A DNA stretch of 64,000 bases from Occallatibacter savannae (GTDB lineage Bacteria; Acidobacteriota; Terriglobia; Terriglobales; Acidobacteriaceae). Below the pieces are notes generated by a model that worked only from the letters and a program-made list of their open reading frames with translations, was not told the DNA's origin and made no database searches. Shown one piece after another: positions 51,150-60,379 of the stretch (within the stretch, counting starts at the first letter, position 1; each line of letters opens with the position of its first letter). Made by a program: the position numbers and the translations under genes. The stretch lies in contig NZ_QFFY01000008.1 of the NCBI RefSeq assembly GCF_003131205.1, positions 124,001 to 188,000 of the forward strand, written 5' to 3'.

Positions 51150-51209
51150 AGCTGAGAGCTGAGAGCTAAAAGCTAATAGCTAAAAGCTAAAAGCTAAAAG
51201 CTCTCAGCT
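51150..51209. repeat. Heptameric AGCTAAA tandem repeat
   Basis: Eight and a half 7-bp units (AGCTGAG x2, AGCTAAA, AGCTAAT, AGCTAAA x3, AGCTCTC) 10 bp beyond the stop of the ADOP gene and in the gap to the EamA gene. Confidence 0.8.
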
Positions 51210-51219
51210 TCGACGAACC

Positions 51220-53673
51220 TCACTCCACCCTTAACGCCCTCATCGGTTCCACCTTCGAAGCCCGCATCGCCGGCAGCAGCACCGCAACGAATGCCACTGC
51301 ACACAGCACGGAAGGAACTGCGATGAATGCCGTAGGATCCCAAGTCTTCACGCCGAACAGGAAGCTCGCAATCAACCGCGTCAGCCCAAATGACGCCCCA
51401 ACTCCCAGCACCATTCCCACCAGCGCCAGCTTCATCCCGCTCCAAACCACCAGCTTGCGGATCGTTGTGCGGTCCGCACCCAGCGCCATGCGAATTCCGA
51501 TCTCCTGCGTCCTCTGCTGCACCGAGTAGGCCATCAATCCGTAGATTCCGATCGCCGCCAGCGTCAGCGCAATCGCCCCGAAGATCGATAGCAGCATCAT
51601 GTTGAAGGTCTGTCGCGACGTGGTGTTCGAGACAATCTCCTCCATCGTCTTGATCCGCGCCACTGGGAATCCGCCGCTCGCCTGCCGCAGTTGTTCCGCG
51701 ATCGCATTGCTCAGCTGCCGCGGATCGCCGTGCGTCCGCACCGCCCAGCGCAGCGGAACGATCTTCGCGTTCAGCTCCGTCATCGCATCCAGCACCTGTG
51801 TATCCGGCACCACCATCAGCGGAGGCGTGTCCTGGTCCAGTCCCGCATCGTGCGTGTTTCCGACCACGCCCACAATCGTCCGCGCCGGTTCCTCAAACGG
51901 CGGTCCCATTCCCTTCGCCACTGCGATCTGCTGCCCCACTGGATTCTCATTCGGAAAGAACTGCTTGGCGAACGCCTCGTTGATGATCACCACGTGCGGC
52001 GACGACGCTGTGTCCGACACGTTGAACTCGCGCCCGCGCTTCACCGGAATCTTGAACGTCTTGTAGTAGTCCGCCGACGCGTGCATCCATCCCGCGCCCT
52101 GCTGTCCCTTCGAGGGATCAACCGGCTTGCCGATGATCGCGAATGGCAGCCCGAACTGTCCTTGCACCGGCAGGCAGCACGAGAAGGTCGAACTCTCCAC
52201 GCCCGGAATGCGATTCAATCTCTCGCGCCCGTCGCGGGACAACTGCGCCACAGCCGTCGTCTTGCCAAATCTATCGCCGTTCAGCGACATCTCCATGGTC
52301 AGCACGTTATGCGCGTCGAACCCCGTATTCACCGCGCGCAGCGCCACAAATGTCCTGATCAGCAGCGCCGCGCCCACCAGGAGAACGAGCGCCAGTGCCA
52401 CCTCTGTTACCACCAGAACGGCGCGCGTCTTGCCGGTCCCGAAGCTGGTGCCCGAGCGGTTGCTGCTCTCCTTCAGCGTCGAATTCAGATCGGTGCGCGA
52501 GACGCTGAAAGCAGGGAAGAGCCCAAACAGCACGCCCGTCGCGCACGAAACCAGCAGCGTAAATCCGAGCACCCGCCAGTCCACGCCAACTGCCGCGCCA
52601 TTCTCGCCGACGCGGGGCAGTCCTGCCGGACTGATCGCCAGCAGCCATCGCACTCCCAGGAATCCGAGCGCCGAGCCCAGCGCTCCGCCGGTCACAGCCA
52701 GCATCACGCTCTCCGTGAGCAACTGCCGGATCACGCGCGTCCGGCTCGCCCCCATTGCCGCGCGAATCGCAAACTCCCTCTTCCGTCCCGTCGCCCGCAC
52801 CAGCAGCAGGTTTGCCACGTTGGCGCAAGCAATCAAAAGCACCAGGGCCACTGCCCCAAGCAGCACTAGCAGCGAAGTCTTCGCGCCGCGCACAATCGCA
52901 TCGCGCAGCGGCTGCACCGCAAACCCGCCCTTGGGATCAGCATCGGGAAACTTTCGTTTAAATTCCGCATACGCCAGCTTCATCTGTGCATTCGCCTGCG
53001 CAACCGTCACGCCCGGCTTCAGCATCGCCGCACCGAGGAAGAAGTGCCCCTGGTTCACGCTGTTCGGCTCAAATTGAAATGGAATCCAGATCTCCGCCTC
53101 AGGATCTGTCCTGAAGTCCCGCCCCAGCACGCCAACAATGGTGTAAGGCTCGCTCCCCAGCGAGAGCGATTTACCGACGACATTGGGATCACCGCCAAAT
53201 CTCCGCTGCCACACACCATAACTCAGCACCACCACGTGCCCGCCATTTGGCGAATCCTCTTCCTTCGTGAACGTCCGGCCCAGCGTCACCGGTGCGCCAA
53301 ACACGCGGAAGTACGCCTCCGATACGTGAATACCGTGGATCAGCTCCGGCCGGTCGCCCGTAATATTGAACCCCGGTCCAGCGAAGTCATATGCCGCCAC
53401 ATCCTTGAACACCGACGTCTGCTGCTGCCATACCTGGAACTTCGGAATCGACGCTCCCGGTCCGCTGCCACCCGGCCCGGTGAGCATCATCTGCATGATC
53501 CTGTCTGAGTCCGGATACCCCAGCGGCTTCAGCAGCACCGCATTTACCACGGTAAAGATCGCCGTATTCGCACCGATCCCCAGCGCCAGCGCCGCCACCG
53601 CCGCAAAGGTGAACCCCGGGCTTTTTACGAAGAGGTGCAGCGCGTGCTTGATGTCACTCCACAGATCGGTCAT
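51220..53673 (-). CDS. ADOP-family ABC transporter permease (MacB-like)
   Basis: 817 residues. Two MacB-PCD periplasmic domains alternate with FtsX-type four-helix membrane blocks; the N-terminus MTDLWSDIKHALHLFVKSPG, followed by GANTAIFTVVNAVLLKPL, is the hallmark of acidobacterial duplicated orphan permeases. The C-terminal block contains GIRMALGADR. No ATPase gene lies nearby, so the energy-coupling partner must be elsewhere. The function is export-like, substrate unknown. It has its own heptameric repeat just past the stop. Confidence 0.93.
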   Translation of the reverse strand: MTDLWSDIKHALHLFVKSPGFTFAAVAALALGIGANTAIFTVVNAVLLKPLGYPDSDRIMQMMLTGPGGSGPGASIPKFQVWQQQTSVFKDVAAYDFAGPGFNITGDRPELIHGIHVSEAYFRVFGAPVTLGRTFTKEEDSPNGGHVVVLSYGVWQRRFGGDPNVVGKSLSLGSEPYTIVGVLGRDFRTDPEAEIWIPFQFEPNSVNQGHFFLGAAMLKPGVTVAQANAQMKLAYAEFKRKFPDADPKGGFAVQPLRDAIVRGAKTSLLVLLGAVALVLLIACANVANLLLVRATGRKREFAIRAAMGASRTRVIRQLLTESVMLAVTGGALGSALGFLGVRWLLAISPAGLPRVGENGAAVGVDWRVLGFTLLVSCATGVLFGLFPAFSVSRTDLNSTLKESSNRSGTSFGTGKTRAVLVVTEVALALVLLVGAALLIRTFVALRAVNTGFDAHNVLTMEMSLNGDRFGKTTAVAQLSRDGRERLNRIPGVESSTFSCCLPVQGQFGLPFAIIGKPVDPSKGQQGAGWMHASADYYKTFKIPVKRGREFNVSDTASSPHVVIINEAFAKQFFPNENPVGQQIAVAKGMGPPFEEPARTIVGVVGNTHDAGLDQDTPPLMVVPDTQVLDAMTELNAKIVPLRWAVRTHGDPRQLSNAIAEQLRQASGGFPVARIKTMEEIVSNTTSRQTFNMMLLSIFGAIALTLAAIGIYGLMAYSVQQRTQEIGIRMALGADRTTIRKLVVWSGMKLALVGMVLGVGASFGLTRLIASFLFGVKTWDPTAFIAVPSVLCAVAFVAVLLPAMRASKVEPMRALRVE

Positions 53674-53844
53674 GCAGTACTCCCTTTTCTCGTTCGCCGG
53701 ACACTGATTTTCGGGGGAAGTTAGAGCCGCACTAAGACGACGCGCAACCGTATTGCTTCGTTAACGCCCTGCCGTCGATTTGTGACGAATGGCCCGCCCC
53801 TCATGCCGTATCCTTTCCTACGAACTTGAAAGGACTCCGGTTCC

Positions 53845-54978
53845 GTGCTCATCTTCGCCGCCATCCTCGCCATCTTCGTTTACGGAATGATCGCCGCCAT
53901 GCTCGGCACGATCCTGCCCGAGCTGTCTGAGCGCTTCAAGCTCACGCCCACGCAGAACGGCACCATCGCCACTGTGCAGGCGCTCGGCCTCATCATCGCC
54001 TCGCTCAGCGTCGGACCTCTGCTCGACACGCAGGGCGATAAGGTCGGCCTCATTCTCGGACTGGGCTCCATCGCCGTTGCTCTCTTCCTGCTTCCGCGCT
54101 CCAAGGGCTACGGCAACATCCTTCTGCTCATGTTCCTGCTCGGGATGGGCGGCGGCATCGTCGTCACCGGAGCCAACGCGCTCGCCAACAGCGTCAGCGG
54201 ATCGCAAAGCGCCGTCGTCCTCAATCTCGTCAATCTCTTTTTCGGGCTCGGCGGCCTCGCCACTCCCTTCATCGCCGCCAACATCTTCAAGAAGAACTGG
54301 GTCCGCCTCTGCTACACCGTCGCCGGACTCACTGTGGCCGCCCTTGCCGTGCAGGCCTTTGCCCACATGCCCGCGCCCACCGGCAACGCGCAATTCCTGC
54401 TCGCCAATGTCGGGCCAATCCTCGGCAAGCCCGTCATCTTCATGCTGGGCCTCTTCCTCTTCCTCTACATCACCTGTGAAGTCGGCGTGTGGAACTGGCT
54501 GCCGCGTCACCTCATCGCGCAGGGCATTCCCGAGTCGCGCGCGCTCAACATCCTCTCTCTCGGATTCGCGCTCGGCCTGCTCATCGGCCGCGTCGCCATC
54601 TCGCCGGTCCTCGCGCACGCCCCCGCCATCGAAGTCACCCTCGGCGCGTCCATCGCCATGGCCGTCACCACATTCCTGATGCTTCAGACCAACAAGCCCG
54701 GCATGGCCTTCGCGCTCGTGTTCATCGCCGGACTCTCCATGGCGCCGGTCTTCCCGACCACGCTCGCCATCACCGGCCAGGCCTTCCCGCAGATGACCGG
54801 AACCGCGCTCGGCTTCGTCATCACCTGCGGCTGGGTGGGACTCGCCGTCAGTTCCCGCATCATCGGCTCGATCGCCGGCAATGACCCGCGCCGCCTCAAA
54901 AAGGCGCTCCTCATCTTCCCCGTCTCCGCGGTTTTGATGATCGGGCTCGACGTGGCAATCTGGTCCATCCTCCGATGA
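53845..54978 (+). CDS. MFS permease, FGHS (fucose/glucose-H+ symporter)-like
   Basis: 377 residues, GTG start, about 11-12 TM helices. The LGTILPELSERFKLTPTQNG start and the LLGMGGGIVVTGANALANSV motif resemble fucose permease-like sugar symporters. It may import a monosaccharide. It stands alone between the ADOP gene and the intergenic palindrome region. It could belong functionally with the sugar module at 55-59 kb (inference). Confidence 0.82.
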   Translation: MLIFAAILAIFVYGMIAAMLGTILPELSERFKLTPTQNGTIATVQALGLIIASLSVGPLLDTQGDKVGLILGLGSIAVALFLLPRSKGYGNILLLMFLLGMGGGIVVTGANALANSVSGSQSAVVLNLVNLFFGLGGLATPFIAANIFKKNWVRLCYTVAGLTVAALAVQAFAHMPAPTGNAQFLLANVGPILGKPVIFMLGLFLFLYITCEVGVWNWLPRHLIAQGIPESRALNILSLGFALGLLIGRVAISPVLAHAPAIEVTLGASIAMAVTTFLMLQTNKPGMAFALVFIAGLSMAPVFPTTLAITGQAFPQMTGTALGFVITCGWVGLAVSSRIIGSIAGNDPRRLKKALLIFPVSAVLMIGLDVAIWSILR

Positions 54979-55094
54979 ACGATCTCCAATGCGGGAAACA
55001 AGCACATCGTGCGATCACAGCCCAAAACACTACGAGCTTCAGGGCACGACTTTACAGATTGCTGAAAAGGTCCGGTTCACCATGGTTTTGAAAG

Positions 55095-55240
55095 GGCACG
55101 GATTTATCCGTGCCGCTAAACTGCCCAAATTAGAAATCGGGCTTTAGCCCCTGAGGGAAGGGGTCTGCTGGCAGTAGACTTTTCAGCAGCTGTTCAGTCG
55201 TGCCATAACAACGCACTAAAAAGATCGGGGCTTTAGCCCC
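55095..55240. repeat. Intergenic palindromes (GGCACGGAT and GGGGCT units)
   Basis: GGCACGGAT-TT-ATCCGTGCC (55095-55114), a GGGCTTTAGCCCC copy near 55139-55151, and GGGGCTTTAGCCCC (55227-55240) in the 281-bp gap before the sugar porter. Such GGGCTTTAGCCC motifs recur in acidobacterial genomes in my experience. Role unknown. Confidence 0.6.
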
Positions 55241-55259
55241 TGCCACACACGAAGGCCCA

Positions 55260-57059
55260 ATGACCACCGCGCTGACCGCCTACACCGACCAAACCCGCCG
55301 CCGTTACAACCTCATCCTCCAGGTGGTCGCCGGACTCGGTGGCCTCCTCTACGGCATCGACGTCGGCATCATCGGCGGCGCGCTTCCATACCTCGAAGCC
55401 ACCTCAAAGCTCGATCCCTCGCAGCTCTCCATCATCGTCGCCGCCGTCCTCCTCGGCTCCGTCCTCTCCACGCTCTTCGCCGGCCTCCTCGCCGACTGGA
55501 TGGGCCGCAAGCCGCTCATGATCCTCAGCGGCGCAGCCTTCATCCTCAGCATTCCCGTCATCGCCCTTTCCCAGGGATACTCATCGCTCTTCTTCGGACG
55601 CCTCCTCCAGGGCATGAGCGGCGGACTCATCGGCATCGTTGTCCCCCTCTACCTCGCCGAGTGCCTCTCCGCCTCCACGCGCGGGAAGGGAACCGGCGTC
55701 TTCCAATGGATGCTCACCTTCGGCATCGTCGTCGCCGCGCTCATCGGCATCTTTTTCAGCTACCGCGTCGAAGCTGTTGCGCGCCTCGGCGACGCCGCCG
55801 CGCTCTTCGACTTCAAGAATCATGCATGGCGCAGCATCTTCTGGATGTCCATGCCCCCCGGCATCCTTTTCGTTCTCGGCGCATTTCTCGTCACCGAATC
55901 GCCCCGCTGGCTCTACCGCCGCAGTCCTGAGCGAGCCCGCGCCGCCCTCCTCCGCTCCCGCGCTCCCGAACAGGCAACCATCGAGTTGCGCGAAATGGAA
56001 GCGGCCTCGAAGCCTGCGATCGCCACCGCCGGCGTAAAAGCAAGCGACTCGCTCCTCCGCCGCAAATACGTCATCCCCTTCCTGCTCGCCTGCATCATCC
56101 TCGCCTGTAACACCGCCACTGGCATCAACTCCATCATCGGCTTCAACACCAACATCCTCATCCAGAGCGGCCTCTCCGATCTTCAGTCGCACTGGGGATA
56201 CGTCATCCTCACCGCCTGCAACTTCTGCTTCACCGCTATCGGTATGACCCTGGTCGACCGCAAGGGCCGCAAGTTCCTCTTCATCCTCGGAACCAGCGGA
56301 ATCATCCTTGCCATGCTGATCGTAGGCACGCTCTTCCGCCAGACCGAGAAAGAGAACATCGACTGCCGCGACCAGATCCAGGCCCTCGTCAGCGCAAATC
56401 CCGGCGCGCAGCAACTGACCTACCAATTCAACAAGGACAAGGCCCAGCAACTTCTCGCCGCCGCCGGAGCTACCTCCGCAGCCATCGACCCCAGCCGCGC
56501 CTCCTTCGCCATCATCTACTCCTATGGCGACTTCACCGGCACCACCAGCTACGCCCGCTCCGATGATCCCGCCGCTCCGCCGCTCATCGTCACCCGCGCC
56601 AGCGCCGTCCCTGCCAACAAAGTGCAGGCACTCTTCCAGAACCCCTTCGGCAACTACGAGGCCGCGCGCACCGCACCACTCCGCATCGACAAAGCCGTCC
56701 TCGGCCCCGTGCCGCAGCAGAGCCACGGCTGGCTCGTCGCCATCTTCATTTACATGTTCATCGCGTTCTACGCCACCGGCCCCGGCGTCTGCGTCTGGCT
56801 CGCTCTCTCAGAACTCATGCCCACTCGTATCCGCTCCAACGGCATGAGCATCGCGCTCGTCATCAACCAGCTTGTCTCCGCGATCCTCCAGGCCATCTTC
56901 CTGCCCTTCGTCGCCAAACACAGCTACTCGTCGATGTTCTACCTCTTCGCCAGCTTCACCGTCGTCTACTTCCTGACGACCACCTTCCTCTTCCCCGAAA
57001 CCAAAGGCAAAACACTAGAGGAGATCGAAGCCTTCTTCGAAAAAACCGCCACAGATTGA
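55260..57059 (+). CDS. Sugar porter family MFS transporter with long insertion
   Basis: 599 residues, 12 TM helices in SP-family style. Motifs: DWMGRKPLM (loop 2-3), TESPRWLYRRSPERA (after TM6) and ETKGKTLEEIEAFF (C-terminal). An insertion of about 125 residues (about 363-488) sits between TM9 and TM10 on the periplasmic side; it is hydrophilic with one Cys and no close family equivalent that I know. GAAGG precedes the ATG. It probably imports a hexose or a 3-keto-sugar, judged from the neighbours (inference). Confidence 0.9.
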   Translation: MTTALTAYTDQTRRRYNLILQVVAGLGGLLYGIDVGIIGGALPYLEATSKLDPSQLSIIVAAVLLGSVLSTLFAGLLADWMGRKPLMILSGAAFILSIPVIALSQGYSSLFFGRLLQGMSGGLIGIVVPLYLAECLSASTRGKGTGVFQWMLTFGIVVAALIGIFFSYRVEAVARLGDAAALFDFKNHAWRSIFWMSMPPGILFVLGAFLVTESPRWLYRRSPERARAALLRSRAPEQATIELREMEAASKPAIATAGVKASDSLLRRKYVIPFLLACIILACNTATGINSIIGFNTNILIQSGLSDLQSHWGYVILTACNFCFTAIGMTLVDRKGRKFLFILGTSGIILAMLIVGTLFRQTEKENIDCRDQIQALVSANPGAQQLTYQFNKDKAQQLLAAAGATSAAIDPSRASFAIIYSYGDFTGTTSYARSDDPAAPPLIVTRASAVPANKVQALFQNPFGNYEAARTAPLRIDKAVLGPVPQQSHGWLVAIFIYMFIAFYATGPGVCVWLALSELMPTRIRSNGMSIALVINQLVSAILQAIFLPFVAKHSYSSMFYLFASFTVVYFLTTTFLFPETKGKTLEEIEAFFEKTATD

Positions 57060-57102
57060 TCGTCGGGTGCCAGAATCGAATAGCAACTCGCTTTACAACG
57101 GC

Positions 57103-57171
57103 GCTGTCATTCTGAGCGCACGGGGCCCCAAGCGCTTTCTTCAGCTTGGGGGTGGTAAGCGAAGAATCTGC
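57103..57171. repeat. 68-bp direct repeat, left copy
   Basis: GCTGTCATTCTGAGCGCACG...GAAGAATCTGC. The inner part CCCCAAGC / GCTTGGGG is palindromic. Nearly identical to 59686-59752 in the same orientation; the two copies bracket the DUF1080 and oxidoreductase genes. Confidence 0.8.
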
Positions 57172-57232
57172 TTTTCGAAAATCACCGGGTGCCCCCGGTC
57201 CCTCGCACCTTGGGACCGGGGAAACAACGCCC

Positions 57233-58195
57233 TCACCTCCCCGGCGTCACCGTGATCTTTCTGAATATCACGTGCCCCTTCTCGCTCCCCTGCAGATAAA
57301 TCGGCCCCGCCTCGCCCTCATGGCTATCCAGCGCGCCGCCCGTGATCCCCGGAATGTCCTGATGATCGATCACCGTCTTCCCGTTCTGCACCACCGTCAC
57401 ATTTCGTCCGACAAGCGTGATATCGAACGTCTGCCACGTATCAGGACTCCGCGGCTGCTCCGGTGTGGGTGCCAGAAACCCATACACCCCGCCGGTATGA
57501 TGACTGGGCCCCTCGCCCTGCGACTCCGTCTCGATCTGCACCTCATACCGCCCGCGCAGATACACACCCGCATTCGCATCTTTCCCGCAATTGAACTCGA
57601 CATGCAACTTGAAGTCCTGGAACTTCTGCTCGCCGATCAGCTCCGGCCCATTCCCCGGACTCACCAGGTTCCCGTCCTTTACCGACCAGTCCGGCGGCCC
57701 CGCCTTGCTCTCATGCCACCCCGACAGGTTCTTCCCGTTAAACAATTCAACCGGCTTTCCCCAATGAACAACCGCAACGTTCTTCTTCAGCGCCGGAGCC
57801 CTCACCCCAACCCACGACCACGTCGACCCATCCGGTCCATTCACCGATCCCGCCAGACTCCCATCCTTCAGCGCCCCTTCAAACACGAGATCCGCCTTGC
57901 TGTCCTCCTCCTCCTTCGGCGACACAAACCTCAACCGCCCACCATCCACCTCGACCTTCGGCAACGGCCGCGCATTCCCCCACCGCCCCGTGAACAGAGC
58001 CGTCAGCTTCCCATCCTTCTGCCCGATATCAATCCACGAAGGATACTCATGCCCCGCGCCCTTCAGCGTCAGATCCCACCGCCCGACAATCGCCTCCGAA
58101 TAAGCCTGACCCGTCCCCAACTCCAGCCCGCAACTCGAGCACGCGCCCGCAACCACCACAAGCAGCCCGCCACAAAACAGCCTCACGCTCTTCAC
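57233..58195 (-). CDS. DUF1080 (3-keto-glycoside hydrolase family) exported protein
   Basis: 320 residues, GTG start with a GAGGG site seven bases away. The N-terminus VVVAGACSSCG is a possible lipobox, so it is exported or a lipoprotein. A DUF1080 concanavalin-like domain occupies about 150-320: WGKPVELFNGKNLSGWHE, the paired acids in LHVEFNCGKDANAGVYLRGRYEVQIE, and TWQTFDITLVGRNVTVVQNG. Members hydrolyse 3-keto-glycosides made by Gfo/Idh/MocA oxidoreductases. The adjacent Tat-exported oxidoreductase fits that pathway. An N-terminal extra domain (about 35-140) is uncharacterised. Confidence 0.88.
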   Translation of the reverse strand: MKSVRLFCGGLLVVVAGACSSCGLELGTGQAYSEAIVGRWDLTLKGAGHEYPSWIDIGQKDGKLTALFTGRWGNARPLPKVEVDGGRLRFVSPKEEEDSKADLVFEGALKDGSLAGSVNGPDGSTWSWVGVRAPALKKNVAVVHWGKPVELFNGKNLSGWHESKAGPPDWSVKDGNLVSPGNGPELIGEQKFQDFKLHVEFNCGKDANAGVYLRGRYEVQIETESQGEGPSHHTGGVYGFLAPTPEQPRSPDTWQTFDITLVGRNVTVVQNGKTVIDHQDIPGITGGALDSHEGEAGPIYLQGSEKGHVIFRKITVTPGR

Positions 58196-58210
58196 AATCG
58201 AACCCTCTTC

Positions 58211-59578
58211 CTATGTCGCTGACTTGATCGTCTGCGATCCCTCATCCCACTTCACCGGCACTCCCCTGAAGTACGACTCATTCGCCATGTGGCAAGCCAG
58301 AGCCGCATGATGCCCGAACACCGCATCCTGCACCACCGGCTTCCGCGAACGCACCGCCTCAAAGAAGTTCCACACATGCGGCCTCAGATCGTCATAGTCA
58401 TTGCCGTTAATCGTGATCGACTCCGGAGCTGGCTCCTGCCCAGGCTTTGGATCATGCTCCTCGTGCCACTTCTTCGTATACTCCGCGCGCATCGCCGCCG
58501 GATATGACCCCGTGTAGTAGCTCGGCGCAGTATCCACACCGGGCTGCGGAGAATACGTCACCGAAAACTCGCGCAGCTCGATCACGCCCTTTGATCCGTA
58601 GAACCGCGTCACCTCCGCCGACTCGCTCCCGAGATTCAGCCGCATGTACACCGGAAGGTCGCCGTACTCGAACAGCACCGCGTGCACGTCCGGCATGTTG
58701 CGCCCATCCTTCCACCGCAGAATCCCTCCGAATGCCGACGCCTTCTTCGGAACCTCATTGATCCCCAGCGACACCTGCATCCCGCTGATCAGGTGCACCA
58801 GCAGATCGCCCGCCACTCCTGTGCCGTATTCCTTCCAGCACCGCCACCGCGCAAACGCCAGCGGATCGAAAGCCTTCTTCGGCGCCGTGCCCTGCCACGT
58901 ATCCCAATCCAGATTCTGCGGCGACAGATCCGGCGGTGGCGGATACTCCCACGCGCCCGTCGGATCGTTCCGCCCCATCGTCGCCTCGATCAGGTTCAGG
59001 TCCCCGATCGCGCCCTTCGCAATCATCTCGTGCGTCTTCGCGCACAGCACCGAACTCGTTCTCTGCGCTCCAATCTGCACAATGCGATCCGTCTTCTTCG
59101 CGGCCGCCACCATCGCCACGCCGTCCGCCGCGTTGTGCGACATCGGCTTCTCGCAATACACGTCCTTGCCCGCAGCCAGCGCGTCCACCACCACCTGCTT
59201 GTGCCAGTGGTCCGGCACCGCGATCAGAATCGCATCGATGCTTTTGTCGTCCAGCAACTCCTGGTAGCGCCGCGTCGTCTTGATCGGCTTGCCCACAATC
59301 TCGCGCGCCAGCGTATGCCGCCCGTCGTACAGATCGGCCGCCGCCACGCACTCCGTCCCCGGCAGCGCAACAGCCGTTGCCAGCACGCCGCTGCCCTCCA
59401 TCCCCACGCCCACCATCCCGAACCGCACGCGATCGCTCGGCGCAGAATACACACCGGCAGAGTACGCCGGCTCAGCCTCCAGTCGAATCGTGTTCGCAGC
59501 CAGCGTCGCCCCCGCAGCCGCCGCAGCCGCCGCAGACGTCTGCAGAAATGCACGTCGAGACAAAACAGATTTCGTCAT
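58211..59578 (-). CDS. Gfo/Idh/MocA-family oxidoreductase, Tat-exported
   Basis: 455 residues. Twin-arginine signal SRRAFLQTSAAAAA (residues about 6-19). Rossmann domain VRFGMVGVGMEGSGVLATAV, then the EKP catalytic motif VYCEKPMSHNAADG (about 145) and a C-terminal dimer/substrate domain. Tat export implies folding with NAD(P) in the cytoplasm and action in the periplasm. It likely oxidises a glycoside C3 hydroxyl so that the DUF1080 protein can cleave it. The stop is 15 bp from the DUF1080 start, one transcript. Confidence 0.92.
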   Translation of the reverse strand: MTKSVLSRRAFLQTSAAAAAAAGATLAANTIRLEAEPAYSAGVYSAPSDRVRFGMVGVGMEGSGVLATAVALPGTECVAAADLYDGRHTLAREIVGKPIKTTRRYQELLDDKSIDAILIAVPDHWHKQVVVDALAAGKDVYCEKPMSHNAADGVAMVAAAKKTDRIVQIGAQRTSSVLCAKTHEMIAKGAIGDLNLIEATMGRNDPTGAWEYPPPPDLSPQNLDWDTWQGTAPKKAFDPLAFARWRCWKEYGTGVAGDLLVHLISGMQVSLGINEVPKKASAFGGILRWKDGRNMPDVHAVLFEYGDLPVYMRLNLGSESAEVTRFYGSKGVIELREFSVTYSPQPGVDTAPSYYTGSYPAAMRAEYTKKWHEEHDPKPGQEPAPESITINGNDYDDLRPHVWNFFEAVRSRKPVVQDAVFGHHAALACHMANESYFRGVPVKWDEGSQTIKSAT

Positions 59579-59685
59579 AGGTTTTTGTTCCCTCACAAGA
59601 GCACACCCCTTCTATCCCCGCCGCCCCTTGGTGTCAAGCCGCGCACCTCATCATGTACACCGGACAGAAAATTCGCCCTTTGACC

Positions 59686-59752
59686 GCTGTCATTCTGAGC
59701 GCACGGGGCCCCAAGCGTTTTTCAGCTTGGGGGTGGTAAGCGAAGAATCTGC
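59686..59752. repeat. 68-bp direct repeat, right copy
   Basis: Near-identical to 57103-57171, direct orientation, with a 2-base shorter spacer. Both copies sit outside the sugar-module genes. Confidence 0.8.
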
Positions 59753-59799
59753 GGTTGCCTTTTGCACCCGGGGGCGAAGGGTAGGAGCAGGAAGCGGAA

Positions 59800-60246
59800 C
59801 TAGTTCACTTCTCCTTTTACTCCCGCGATGAACTTTTCGTACGTGCTCCACTCCGGATCTTTCGCCGTATGAATCTCAATGGGAAATTCGGCCATTCCGG
59901 CTACTGCAAAGTCGAAGCGAGCTCCGAATTCAGCTTCGGATCGCGCATAGTACGTCCACTCGCGCGAATTTTCACCAGTTGATACGAGAGCGAGCGTCGC
60001 GAAACGATCATTCTCCAGCACCGGTTCCAACGCATCCTCCAACTCGTTCATTCGTTGGTGCTGTTCGCTCTCGGGCATTCCGGTTTCCGATTGATAGTTC
60101 CAGACAATGATGATCCGAATCGGCTGCAACGATCGATCGAACTCAGCTCTGAACTTTTTGGCATACCGGAAGACAATCCGTCGATTGTTCTCCTTGTTGG
60201 TCGATATCGCGGTTGCCCATTCCACCACTTCCGAAGCCAGATCCAT
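59800..60246 (-). CDS. DUF695 family protein
   Basis: 148 residues, soluble, mixed alpha/beta. Key blocks: RIVFRYAKKFRAEFD, IRIIIVWNYQSETGMPES, FATLALVSTGENSREWTYYA and DPEWSTYEKFIAG. These match what I know of DUF695. No function is established for the family. A candidate start ATG 60246 has weak upstream signals. Confidence 0.75.
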   Translation of the reverse strand: MDLASEVVEWATAISTNKENNRRIVFRYAKKFRAEFDRSLQPIRIIIVWNYQSETGMPESEQHQRMNELEDALEPVLENDRFATLALVSTGENSREWTYYARSEAEFGARFDFAVAGMAEFPIEIHTAKDPEWSTYEKFIAGVKGEVN

Positions 60247-60379
60247 TGCAACTCCTCGACAGCAGGCTAGGTGAAAGCTAACAGCTAGTAGTGGCCCGGA
60301 TCACTCTTCGCCTGCTGCGAAATTGCTCCTCTACTATTCTAGGAACTCATCTCATACTCAACAGCTAGAGGGCAGCAGC

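Noticed and set aside
53818..55005. 395-residue minus-strand frame, Glu/Asp/Gly-rich
   Set aside because: Antisense to the MFS gene on the other strand; its composition is typical of a shadow frame in GC-rich DNA.
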